Part shown: piece after piece, positions 53,904 to 61,550 of the stretch
Layout of the letters: each line of letters begins with the position of its first letter
Numbering within the stretch: position 1 is the stretch's first letter
Source of the DNA: CAVSPO01 sp963730005
GTDB lineage: Bacteria > Actinomycetota > Actinomycetes > Propionibacteriales > Propionibacteriaceae
NCBI GenBank assembly: GCA_963730005.1
Contig: CAVSPO010000012.1
Span: forward strand, 186,001-250,000
Direction: 5' to 3'
DNA length: 64,000 nt
The notes under the pieces: generated by a model
Told to the model about the DNA's origin: nothing
The model's input: only the letters and a program-made list of their open reading frames with translations
The model's database searches: none
Translations under genes and position numbers: made by a program

Positions 53904-54894
53904 ACTGCTGTCGTTGCCCTTCATGCAGCGCGCCATCCTCGCCGCCCTGGTCAGCGGCCTGCTGTCCCCGGCGGTCGGCACCTACATCGTGCAGCGCCGG
54001 CTCAGCCTGCTGGGTGACGGGCTGGGCCACGTGGCCATCGCCGGAGTGGGGCTCGCCATCCTGACCGGAAACCAGCCGTTGCCGGTGGCGGTGGCGGTCG
54101 CCGTGGCCGGGGCCGTGCTGGTGGAGTTGCTGCGCCAGAACGGCTGGGCGTCGGGCGACGTCGGCCTGGCGATGCTGTTCTACGGCGGTCTGGCTGCCGG
54201 GGTGTTGATGGCCGGTCTGGGCGGTCAGGGCGCCGGCGCGCTGTCCCAGTACCTATTCGGTTCCCTGACCACCGTCAGCAGCTCGGACATCCTCATCATC
54301 CTGGGCTTGGCAGTGCTGGTGATCGTGCCCGCCGTCGGACTGTCACCGCAGCTGTTCTGCGTGTGCGCCGACGAACAGTACGCCCACACCCAGGGTTTGC
54401 CGGTGCGCGCGCTCAATCTGCTGATCGTGGTGCTGGCCGCCGTCACCGTCACCATGTCGATGCGTACGGTTGGGCTGCTGCTGGTCAGCGCGATGATGGT
54501 CGTCCCGGTCGCGACCGCCCAGAATCTGTTCATCGGTTTCCGCAGCACCTTGGTCGGCTCGATGCTGATCGGCATGACGGTCGCCGTGGGTGGCACCGTG
54601 ACATCAGGCTGGCTCGACACTGCATCCGGAGCCACCATCGTGGTGGGCGCCATCCTGATCTTCATGCTCAGCTGGCCGGTGTCCAAGGCACTCCAGCATC
54701 GCCGCCACGCCGCCCACCGGACGGGAGACCACGCACCGGCCTCACCAGCTGTCGCCGTGCGAGCCCCGCAGGAGCCGGGTGGCGAGGCTGTGTTGCACGA
54801 CGACCACGTCGACTATCTCGACGAGGGCAGTCGGCACTGCCCTCGTGGTCTTCCAGTGCCCGAGCATGCAGCAGTACGGGTCGGCGATGACTGA
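53896..54894 (+). CDS. znuB: Zinc ABC transporter permease
   Basis: 332 residues. About eight helices of the ABC-3 metal permease family (LLSPAVGTYIVQRRLSLLGDGLGH, MRTVGLLLVSAMMVVPVATAQ). A ~65-residue C-terminal extension rich in His and Asp (HRRHAAHRTGDH, HDDHVDYLDE) could bind zinc; its coding region contains a perfect hairpin at 54821-54846. Overlaps zur by 8 bp. Confidence 0.92.
   Translation: MLELLSLPFMQRAILAALVSGLLSPAVGTYIVQRRLSLLGDGLGHVAIAGVGLAILTGNQPLPVAVAVAVAGAVLVELLRQNGWASGDVGLAMLFYGGLAAGVLMAGLGGQGAGALSQYLFGSLTTVSSSDILIILGLAVLVIVPAVGLSPQLFCVCADEQYAHTQGLPVRALNLLIVVLAAVTVTMSMRTVGLLLVSAMMVVPVATAQNLFIGFRSTLVGSMLIGMTVAVGGTVTSGWLDTASGATIVVGAILIFMLSWPVSKALQHRRHAAHRTGDHAPASPAVAVRAPQEPGGEAVLHDDHVDYLDEGSRHCPRGLPVPEHAAVRVGDD
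54821..54846 (+). other. Perfect 11-bp hairpin inside the end of znuB, before zur
   Basis: ACGAGGGCAGT (54821-54831) pairs perfectly with ACTGCCCTCGT (54836-54846) around CGGC, 40 bp before the zur start. It looks like a terminator or mRNA-processing hairpin embedded in coding sequence. Confidence 0.55.
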
Positions 54895-55330
54895 GACCAG
54901 TGCGACTGCCGCTTTCCGCAACACCAAACAGCGGCAACTGATCCGGGCGGCGTTGACCGGCTGCGACTCGTTCCTGTCGGCCCAGCAACTCCATGAACGG
55001 CTGCGTGACCAGGGGCACCGGATCGGGCTGGCGACCGTGTACCGAGCCTTGCAGGCGATGGTAGAAGCCCACGAGGTCGATTCGCTGCGCAACCCGGACG
55101 GCGAGGCCGTCTACCGGCGTTGCTCGGCCGGTCACCATCACCATCTGATCTGCCGCCGCTGCGGCAGGACAGTGGAGGTGGGCGAGCTGCCGGTGGTCGA
55201 CTGGGCCGAACAACTGGCGACTGAGCATGGCTTCACCGAGGTCGAGCACGTGGTCGAGGTGTACGGGCTGTGCGCTGTCTGTTCCAGCTCCCCCACCGAC
55301 GCCCCGATGGTGACGGTGCGCCCGGGCTGA
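54887..55330 (+). CDS. zur: Fur family zinc uptake regulator
   Basis: 147 residues. Winged-helix N-terminus (LATVYRALQAMVEA), metal site HHHHLICRRCG, second CxxC in GLCAVC, and HxxxV motifs of Fur proteins. Being last in znuACB-zur and given the Zur box at the operon promoter, it is assigned as Zur and probably autoregulated. ATG 54887 overlaps znuB. Convergent with recO. Confidence 0.9.
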   Translation: MTETSATAAFRNTKQRQLIRAALTGCDSFLSAQQLHERLRDQGHRIGLATVYRALQAMVEAHEVDSLRNPDGEAVYRRCSAGHHHHLICRRCGRTVEVGELPVVDWAEQLATEHGFTEVEHVVEVYGLCAVCSSSPTDAPMVTVRPG

Positions 55331-55343
55331 CGCTGGGCGCCAG

Positions 55344-56090
55344 CTACTGGCTGCGCTGCACCAGCGGCAACGAGCGCAGGCCGCGTTCCAGATGCCACGA
55401 GGCGAAGGCCGCGATCAGCCGGCTGGATTCGAGTTGGCAGGCTGAACTGACGTCGCGGGTCGCCGGCCAGTTCCCGGACAGCAGCGCCCCAAGCAGCGTC
55501 CAGGTCTCGACACTCGGGCGTACCGCTGCCGAAGGCCGACACTGCGGGCAAACCATGCCGCCGCTGGCTGGGGAGAACCACTGCTGAGGGCTCGCCACCC
55601 CGCAGCGGGAGCAGGCGTCCAGTGCAGGCGCATAGCCGGCGACTGCCAAGGATCGCAGCAGGTAGGAGTCCATCACCATGGTCGGCGGACGCCGACCATC
55701 CGTGGTGCCTTCAGTCAACGTCCGCAGGGCGCCCACCAGCAACCGGTACTGCTGCAGGGCTGGCGCGCCCTCCTCAGCCACCAGCCGGTCGGCAACCTCC
55801 AGCATCACCTCGCCGACCGTGTACAGCTCGTAGTCGTTGGCCAGCGGATCGCCGAAGGCGTGCAGGGTGACGGCCTGGGTCACCACGTCGAGGCTGCGGC
55901 CCTGGGCCAGTTGCACGTCGACGTGGCTGAAAGGCTCCAGCCGCCCGCCGAACTTGCTGGAGGTACGCCGCACCCCTCTGGCCACCGCTCGCACCTTGCC
56001 GCGGGTACGGGTCAACATGGTGATGATGCGATCGGCCTCGCCCAACTTGTGCGTTCGGAGCACGATGGCTTCGTCACGATAGGTGGGCAT
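55344..56090 (-). CDS. recO: DNA repair protein RecO
   Basis: 248 residues. OB-fold N-terminus (YRDEAIVLRTHKLGEADRII, GVRRTSSKFGGRLEPFSHVD), helical middle and a zinc motif CSRCG ... CPQC. Loads RecA at gaps with RecF/RecR. ATG 56090; the frame upstream lacks homology. Divergent from uppS over 77 bp, the usual actinobacterial pairing. Confidence 0.95.
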   Translation of the reverse strand: MPTYRDEAIVLRTHKLGEADRIITMLTRTRGKVRAVARGVRRTSSKFGGRLEPFSHVDVQLAQGRSLDVVTQAVTLHAFGDPLANDYELYTVGEVMLEVADRLVAEEGAPALQQYRLLVGALRTLTEGTTDGRRPPTMVMDSYLLRSLAVAGYAPALDACSRCGVASPQQWFSPASGGMVCPQCRPSAAVRPSVETWTLLGALLSGNWPATRDVSSACQLESSRLIAAFASWHLERGLRSLPLVQRSQ

Positions 56091-56167
56091 GGACCCATTG
56101 TGCCGCGTCTGCCCGAACCGGCCAGCCAGCGGCAGTGCGCGGGCGCGCGGAAGGCTATCGTCGTGAC

Positions 56168-56953
56168 GTGGCCAAGAAGCAAACAGTCCGCCCGGACAAA
56201 CGCAGCCCCGTCCCACACCCGAGCGGTGCCCGTGCCCCGGAGCTTCCGCAGGCGGCAGTCCCCCGCCATGTCGCCATCGTGATGGACGGCAACGGCCGCT
56301 GGGCGCAACAGCGCGGCCTGAAACGCACCGACGGGCACACCGCCGGTGAGGCGGTGCTGTTCGACGTCATCGAGGGCGCCATCGAGATTGGCGTCCAGTA
56401 CCTTTCTGCCTACGCGTTCAGCACCGAGAACTGGAAGAGGTCGCCCGAAGAGGTGTCCTTCCTGATGGGCTTCAACCGGGACGTCATCCATCGCCGCCGC
56501 GATCAGCTGGATGCCCTCAACGTGCAGGTGCGCTGGGCAGGGCGCGAACCGCGACTGTGGCGCAGCGTCATCAAGGAGCTGCAAGACGCCGAGCAGCAGA
56601 CTGCCGACAACACCGGCTTGACGCTGCAGTTCTGTGTCAACTACGGGGGGCGGGCAGAGATCGTGGACGCGGCCAAGGCGATCGCCAAGTTGGCCGCCGA
56701 GGGCAGGCTGGACCCGGATCACATCACGGAGAAGAGCTTCCGGGCGCACCTGGACGAGCCCGGCATCCCTGACGTCGACCTGTTCGTCCGCTCCTCCGGT
56801 GAGCAACGTTTCTCGAACTTCCTGCTGTGGCAATCGGCCTACGCGGAGTTCGTCTTCGTGGACAAGCTCTGGCCCGACTGGGACCGGCGCGACCTGTGGG
56901 CGGCCATCGAGTATTACGTAGGACGCGACCGCCGATTCGGCGGAGCAAAATAG
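56168..56953 (+). CDS. uppS: Isoprenyl (undecaprenyl/decaprenyl) diphosphate synthase
   Basis: 261 residues. cis-Prenyltransferase making the polyprenyl carrier for peptidoglycan. IVMDGNGRWA with catalytic Asp, AFSTENWKR, and C-terminal DLFVRSSGEQRFSNFLLWQSAYAE split over two motifs. GTG at 56168 (AKKQTVRP) chosen; about 35 residues precede the conserved core. Chain length cannot be read. Followed by a strong hairpin. Confidence 0.94.
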   Translation: MAKKQTVRPDKRSPVPHPSGARAPELPQAAVPRHVAIVMDGNGRWAQQRGLKRTDGHTAGEAVLFDVIEGAIEIGVQYLSAYAFSTENWKRSPEEVSFLMGFNRDVIHRRRDQLDALNVQVRWAGREPRLWRSVIKELQDAEQQTADNTGLTLQFCVNYGGRAEIVDAAKAIAKLAAEGRLDPDHITEKSFRAHLDEPGIPDVDLFVRSSGEQRFSNFLLWQSAYAEFVFVDKLWPDWDRRDLWAAIEYYVGRDRRFGGAK

Positions 56954-56955
56954 GA

Positions 56956-56985
56956 CTGCCCGGCCGGTTTCCACCGGCCGGGCAG
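56956..56985. terminator. Bidirectional terminator between uppS and leuA
   Basis: 13-bp perfect stem (56956-56968 with 56973-56985) capped by TTCC, between convergent genes. Confidence 0.85.
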
Positions 56986-56996
56986 CGTTCTGAGCT

Positions 56997-58760
56997 TCAG
57001 GAGCGGTTGATCGCGCTGATGACCGCCTTCAGCGAAGCAGTGGTGATGTCCGGATCGATTCCGACACCCCACACCACCTGCGGCTCCGTGCCATTTCTGA
57101 TTTCGCACTCCACGTAGGCAGCGGCCAACTGGTCACTGCCGGTGTCCAGGCCATGCTCGGAGTACTCCAGCACACTCGCGTCTACCCCGACGGTCTTGAG
57201 GGCGTCCATGAAGGCTGACACCGGACCGTTGCCCTCTCCGGTGATCTGCTGCTCCTTGCCGCGCACCCGCACCGTCACCTTGGAGTGGTGGCGCCCGCCC
57301 TCGGAGTAGTCGTCGGCAACGACCAGCTCCAGCGGATCGGTTCGGTCCAGGTACTCCTTGCTGAAAGCCTGCATCAGCTGCTCGGAGGTGACCTCACCGC
57401 CGTGCTCGTCGGCGTAGCGCTGCACGACGTGGCTGAAGTCGCGCTGCAGGCGACGCGGCAGGTCGAGGTGATGATCGGCGCGCATCAGATAGGCCATGCC
57501 GCCCTTGCCGGACTGGCTGTTGACGCGGATCACGGCCTCGTAGCTGCGCCCCACATCGGCCGGATCGATCGGCAGGTACGGCGCCTCCCAGGCGATCTCG
57601 TGCTTGCCGACACCCTGATCCTTGGCCTTTCGTCCCAGCGTGTCCAGGCCCTTGTTGATGGCGTCCTGGTGGGAGCCGCTGAAAGCCGTGAACACCAGCT
57701 CGCCGGAGTACGGCTGCCGCGGCGGGACCCGCATACCTGTGCAGTACTCGACGGCGCGCCGAACTTCGTCCAGGTTGCTGAAATCGATCTTGGGGTCGAT
57801 GCCCTGGCTGTACAGGTTCATGCCCAACACCACGAGGTCGACGTTGCCGGTGCGCTCGCCGTGACCGAACAGGCAGCCCTCCACCCGGTCGCCGCCGGCC
57901 ATCAGACCGAACTCCGCTGCCGCGATGGCCGTGCCGCGGTCATTGTGGTTGTGCAGCGAAACCGTCACGAAATCCCGGTCACGGATGTTGCGGCAGAAAT
58001 ACTCGATCTGGTCGGCATAGGTGTTGGGCGTGGACAGCTCAACCGTGGCCGGCAGGTTGAGGATGATCTCACGCTCGGCGTCCGGCTGCCAGACATCCAT
58101 CACGGCCTCGCAGACCTCGATGGCGTAGTCGGTGTCCGATTGCGTGAAGATCTCGGGGCTGTACTGGTATCCGAACTCCGTGTCGCTCAGGTACTTCTCG
58201 GCGTACCTGACCACCAGTTCGGTGCCCTTCTGTGCCAACCGCTTGACCTGCACCTCGTCCATGTTGAAAACCACCCGGCGGAAGAGCTCCGCGGTGGCGT
58301 TGTAGAGGTGCACCGTCGCGCTCTTGGCGCCCACCAGGGACTGGGCGGTGCGGTCGATCAGGTCTTCGCGGGCCTGGGTCAGCACGCTGATGGTGACGTC
58401 ATCGGGGATGGCGTCCTGCTCGATCAGCGAGCGGATGAAGTCGTACTCGGTCTGGGAGGCGGACGGGAAGCCCACCTCGATCTCCTTGTAACCCATCTTG
58501 ACGAGCAGGTCGAACAGCTTGCGCTTGCGGCTCGGGGTCATCGGATCGATCAGGGCCTGGTTGCCGTCCCGCAGATCCGTGGACAGCCAGCGTGGGGCCT
58601 TCTCGATTCGCTTGTCGGGCCAGGTGCGGTCGGGCAGCACCAGTGGCGTGAAGGGCTTGTAACGGTTGAACGGCATGGGGCTCGGCTGCTGCACCGGGCG
58701 TGCCTGTGGTCGGGTGCGCGGCTTGGTGAAAGCGACGCGATTTTCTACTGCTGAGCTCAT
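56997..58760 (-). CDS. leuA: 2-isopropylmalate synthase
   Basis: 587 residues. First committed step of leucine synthesis (acetyl-CoA + 2-ketoisovalerate). Motifs LSTDLRDGNQALIDPM, HNHNDRGTAIA, GCLFGHGERTGNVD, and a C-terminal leucine-binding regulatory domain (SEGGRHHSKVTVRVRG). This is the long actinobacterial/plastid-like class II form. ATG 58760; GAGGAAG 10-16 nt upstream lies in the loop of a small hairpin. Preceded by a leader peptide and alternative RNA pairings. Confidence 0.96.
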   Translation of the reverse strand: MSSAVENRVAFTKPRTRPQARPVQQPSPMPFNRYKPFTPLVLPDRTWPDKRIEKAPRWLSTDLRDGNQALIDPMTPSRKRKLFDLLVKMGYKEIEVGFPSASQTEYDFIRSLIEQDAIPDDVTISVLTQAREDLIDRTAQSLVGAKSATVHLYNATAELFRRVVFNMDEVQVKRLAQKGTELVVRYAEKYLSDTEFGYQYSPEIFTQSDTDYAIEVCEAVMDVWQPDAEREIILNLPATVELSTPNTYADQIEYFCRNIRDRDFVTVSLHNHNDRGTAIAAAEFGLMAGGDRVEGCLFGHGERTGNVDLVVLGMNLYSQGIDPKIDFSNLDEVRRAVEYCTGMRVPPRQPYSGELVFTAFSGSHQDAINKGLDTLGRKAKDQGVGKHEIAWEAPYLPIDPADVGRSYEAVIRVNSQSGKGGMAYLMRADHHLDLPRRLQRDFSHVVQRYADEHGGEVTSEQLMQAFSKEYLDRTDPLELVVADDYSEGGRHHSKVTVRVRGKEQQITGEGNGPVSAFMDALKTVGVDASVLEYSEHGLDTGSDQLAAAYVECEIRNGTEPQVVWGVGIDPDITTASLKAVISAINRS

Positions 58761-58763
58761 TGG

Positions 58764-58884
58764 GTTGACTTCCTCAACTGGTTGCCGCCGGTGGATGACA
58801 CGGCGATACGGCTTGAACGCCAGGCACGCAGGAACTCCGCAGCGAGGTGGGCCGGCTTCAGGAGCGAGCCTCGCTGCGGCAACC
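58764..58884 (-). promoter_or_regulatory. leuA leader RNA with competing pairings
   Basis: Reading the minus strand: segment A GGTTGCCGC (58884-58876) and overlapping B CCGCAGCGAGG (58879-58869) lie in the leader peptide just after its Leu codons. B pairs perfectly with C (58847-58837), while A pairs perfectly with D GCGGCAACC (58788-58780), adjacent to the leuA ribosome site, itself in a 5-bp hairpin (58778-58764). A-D and B-C exclude each other. Confidence 0.65.
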
Positions 58885-58929
58885 AAGAAGCAGCCACACA
58901 CCCAAGGGGCTGCCCACCGCGATAGCCAT
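58858..58929 (-). CDS. leuL: leuA leader peptide, 23 residues, Leu-rich
   Basis: Short frame MAIAVGSPLGVWLLLGCRSEARS ends (by halves MAIAVGSPLGVW and LLLGCRSEARS) in TGA at 58858. Leu at 9, 13, 14 and 15, the last two encoded by CTT, rare in this GC-rich DNA and so suited to stalling. A -10-like TATTGT (58941-58936) ends 6 bp before the ATG with a GTGACG-like -35 16 bp further, so translation may be leaderless. Ribosome stalling here would mask segment A and alter leuA expression. Confidence 0.7.
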   Translation of the reverse strand: MAIAVGSPLGVWLLLGCRSEARS

Positions 58930-59044
58930 GCCGACACAATACCCCGGCCAGTACAGACGTCACCAAATGCCGGCTGTCCGCTCACAGCGGACCACAAGAC
59001 GGGACGGTGCGCCCTGACCGCACAGACCGGAGTTTGATTACGGC
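58930..59044. promoter_or_regulatory. Divergent promoter region of leuA leader and amidohydrolase
   Basis: 115 bp between the leader peptide start and the amidohydrolase ATG. On the minus strand TATTGT at 58941-58936 is the candidate -10 for leuA. No convincing plus-strand promoter is seen; GGAG at 59029-59032 is a distant ribosome site. Confidence 0.4.
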
Positions 59045-60520
59045 ATGAAGTTCCGTGAAGCGCGTTTGGTTTCGGTCCCTGATGGCACGGTCGGCGAACC
59101 CCAGGATTTGTGGATCGCCGACGGCAGGATCAGCCGCTACCAGAAGGAGCCTGCAAGCGACGTCATCAACCTCGACGGACGCTTCGTGTTGCCCGGCTTG
59201 TGGGACACCCACACGCACTTCACCTCCTGGACGCTGTCCAGCCATCGCATCGACCTGTCCGGCGCCCGCAGTGCGAGCGAGGCAGCCCGACGAGTGGCCG
59301 CGGCGCTGTCAGAGGCAGGGCCCGGTCCACTGCTGGGTGGCGGGCTGACGTTGGCCACCTGGCCGGACCAGCCGGACACCGCGCTGCTGGACCAACACAG
59401 CGGTGATCGTCCGGTGGTGCTGAACTCCTCCGACCTGCACTCGGTCTGGGCGAACAGCGCTGCGCTGCGGCTGTTCGGTTTCGGCGACCGGGCCGACGGC
59501 AGCCCGTCCAGTGGCTTCCTCCGCGAAGCCGACTCCTTCGCCATGCAGAGTCAGGTGAACGACGTGGATCCGGCGATTCTCGACCGCTGGATCCTGGAGG
59601 CCGAGCAGGCGGCTGCGGCTCAGGGTGTGGTGGGCATTCTCGACGTGGAGAAGGATTGGATGCCCGGCATCTGGGCGCGTCGGTTCGCCGACGGCATCAA
59701 CCTGCTGCGTGTCGAGGCCGCGTTCTGGTCGGAGAATCTGGACCGAGCCATCACGGCGGGGCTGCACACCGGCATGGTGCTCGACGAGGCCGGGCTGCTG
59801 ACCTGCGGGCCGCTCAAGATCATCACTGACGGTTCGCTGGGCTCCAGCACAGCCTGGTGCTTCGAACCGCTGGGCCGGCCGGTGCCGCAGATGCCCTACG
59901 GGGAGTCCTGCATCAGCCGCGACGACCTGTTCGAACAGCTGCAACGTGCCACGAACGCAGGTCTGGATGTGGCCGTGCACGCCATCGGTGACCGAGCCGT
60001 TTCCCAGGCGTTGGACGCCTTCGAGGAAACGCACGCCCACGGCAGCATCGAGCATGCCCAGCTGCTGGCGCCGGGTGATTTCGAGCGCTTCGCTCGCCTC
60101 GACGTCCGCGCCAGCGTGCAACCCGATCATCTGGTGGGCGAACGGGACACCCTGGACGCCCAGTGGGGTGAGCGAAACGATCGGGCCTACGCCTTCCGTT
60201 CGTTCCTGGACGCCGGTGTTCGTGTCAGCCTCGGCAGTGATGCCCCGGTTGTTGCACTGGACCCGTGGCGGGCAATTCAGGCGGCCGTGCTTCGCAGCCT
60301 GCCCGGCGAGCAGCCCTGGCACCCGGAGCAGTGCCTGAGGGTGGGCGACGCCCTGTTCGCCAGCACCCAGGGGGTGCGCGGCCTCGTCCCTGGCGCCGCT
60401 GCGGACCTGATGGTGCTCGACGCCAACCCGTTCGAGGCCGACCCGAGCACTCTGGCCGGCACGCCCGTGCACCTCACCATGATGGCCGGACGCATCACCC
60501 ACCGGACGGACGCGAGCTAG
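59045..60520 (+). CDS. YtcJ-like metal-dependent amidohydrolase
   Basis: 491 residues, amidohydrolase_3 type. Metal ligands HTHF at about 57-59, a central ITDGSLGSS, His of AVHAIGDRAV, His of SIEHAQLL and Asp of SLGSDAPV. C-terminal beta-sandwich with LVPGAAADLMVLD. Substrate unknown for most of this family (N-acyl or carbamoyl compounds). ATG 59045. Its TAG shares the CTAG at 60517-60520 with the era stop codon. Confidence 0.88.
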   Translation: MKFREARLVSVPDGTVGEPQDLWIADGRISRYQKEPASDVINLDGRFVLPGLWDTHTHFTSWTLSSHRIDLSGARSASEAARRVAAALSEAGPGPLLGGGLTLATWPDQPDTALLDQHSGDRPVVLNSSDLHSVWANSAALRLFGFGDRADGSPSSGFLREADSFAMQSQVNDVDPAILDRWILEAEQAAAAQGVVGILDVEKDWMPGIWARRFADGINLLRVEAAFWSENLDRAITAGLHTGMVLDEAGLLTCGPLKIITDGSLGSSTAWCFEPLGRPVPQMPYGESCISRDDLFEQLQRATNAGLDVAVHAIGDRAVSQALDAFEETHAHGSIEHAQLLAPGDFERFARLDVRASVQPDHLVGERDTLDAQWGERNDRAYAFRSFLDAGVRVSLGSDAPVVALDPWRAIQAAVLRSLPGEQPWHPEQCLRVGDALFASTQGVRGLVPGAAADLMVLDANPFEADPSTLAGTPVHLTMMAGRITHRTDAS

Positions 60521-61452
60521 AACCCCAGCCGATTCAGCTGCTTGGGATCGGACTGCCAGTCCTTGAGCACCTTCACCTTCAGGTCCAGGTGCACCGGGGT
60601 GCCGAGCAGCGCCGAGATCTGCTGGCGGGCATCAGTGCCGATCTGCTTGATGCGTTCACCTCGATGGCCGATCATGATGCCCTTCTGGGAATCCCGCTCC
60701 ACGATCATCGACGCATAGATGTCCAGCAGCGGCTTGTCCTCCGGCCGCCCGTCCCGCAGCCGCATCTCGTCGACCTCGACAGTGATCGAGTGCGGAAGCT
60801 CGTCGCGGACATCCTCCAGAGCGGCCTCACGGATGAGCTCGGCCACCAGCCTTTCGCTGGGCTCGTCGGTGATGTCGTCGTCCGGGTAGTACTTGGGGCC
60901 CAACGGGAGCAGCCCGATCAGCACCTCGGCCACCTCGTCGACCTGTGCACCGGTGACCGAGGAGCAGGGCACGATGTCGACCCACTGGATGCCCAGTGGC
61001 CCGGCCATGGAGTCGATCTCGAGCAGGTGCTTGCGCAGCCGGTCGCGACTGACGAGGTCGGCCTTCGTGGCGATGGCCACCAACTTGGGCGGATGCGCCA
61101 GCTGCGCCAACTCGCCCACCAGGTACTTGTCGCCCGGACCCACATGCTCGTTGCAGGGCAGGCAGACCCCGATGACGTCCACCTCGGTCCAGGTCTGGCG
61201 AACCAGGTCGTTGAGGCGCTCCTGCAACAGCGAGCGCGGCTTGGACAGGCCGGGGGTGTCGATCAGGATCAGCTGGGCGTCGGGGCGAGTGACGATTCCG
61301 CGCACCGTGTGGCGAGTGGTCTGCGGCTTCGAGCTGGCGATGGCGATCTTGCTGCCCACCAAGGCGTTGGTCAGTGTCGACTTGCCCGCATTGGGACGCC
61401 CCACCATGCAGACGAAGCCTGAGCGGAAGGTACCGTCCGCTGGCTGCAGCAA
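60517..61452 (-). CDS. era: GTPase Era (N-terminal end uncertain)
   Basis: 311 residues from TTG 61452. Binds 16S rRNA and aids 30S assembly. G1 GRPNAGKST (18-26), G3 DTPGL, G4 TKAD, C-terminal KH domain with GIMIGHRGERIKQIG. In-frame sequence continues upstream of the TTG as coding-like residues to a TGA near 61524. The best native start, ATG 61550, is in another frame and forms an ATGA overlap with the upstream stop, so a one-base loss near 61510-61525 is suspected. Confidence 0.9.
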   Translation of the reverse strand: MLQPADGTFRSGFVCMVGRPNAGKSTLTNALVGSKIAIASSKPQTTRHTVRGIVTRPDAQLILIDTPGLSKPRSLLQERLNDLVRQTWTEVDVIGVCLPCNEHVGPGDKYLVGELAQLAHPPKLVAIATKADLVSRDRLRKHLLEIDSMAGPLGIQWVDIVPCSSVTGAQVDEVAEVLIGLLPLGPKYYPDDDITDEPSERLVAELIREAALEDVRDELPHSITVEVDEMRLRDGRPEDKPLLDIYASMIVERDSQKGIMIGHRGERIKQIGTDARQQISALLGTPVHLDLKVKVLKDWQSDPKQLNRLGF

Positions 61453-61550
61453 GCCCGCGACGACTGCTCGCTCGAGGTTTGGCGGTGGCGCTGCGGCCGG
61501 ACCCGCGGCGCCAGCAGTGCTTCTTCAGTGAAATCAGTGGGATCCATCAT
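61453..61550 (-). other. Displaced N-terminus of era (probable one-base frame disruption)
   Basis: ATG 61550 overlaps the TGA of the CBS-hemolysin gene and begins MMDPTDFTEEALLA; in the era frame the next part reads AGAAGPAAAPPPNLERAVVA and joins MLQPADGTF. From 61550 to the era stop is 344 codons plus 2 bases, consistent with one missing base. Confidence 0.55.

Noticed and set aside
57285..58754. 489-codon plus-strand frame opposite leuA
   Set aside because: Antisense shadow of leuA; amino-acid composition is biased and no domain is visible.
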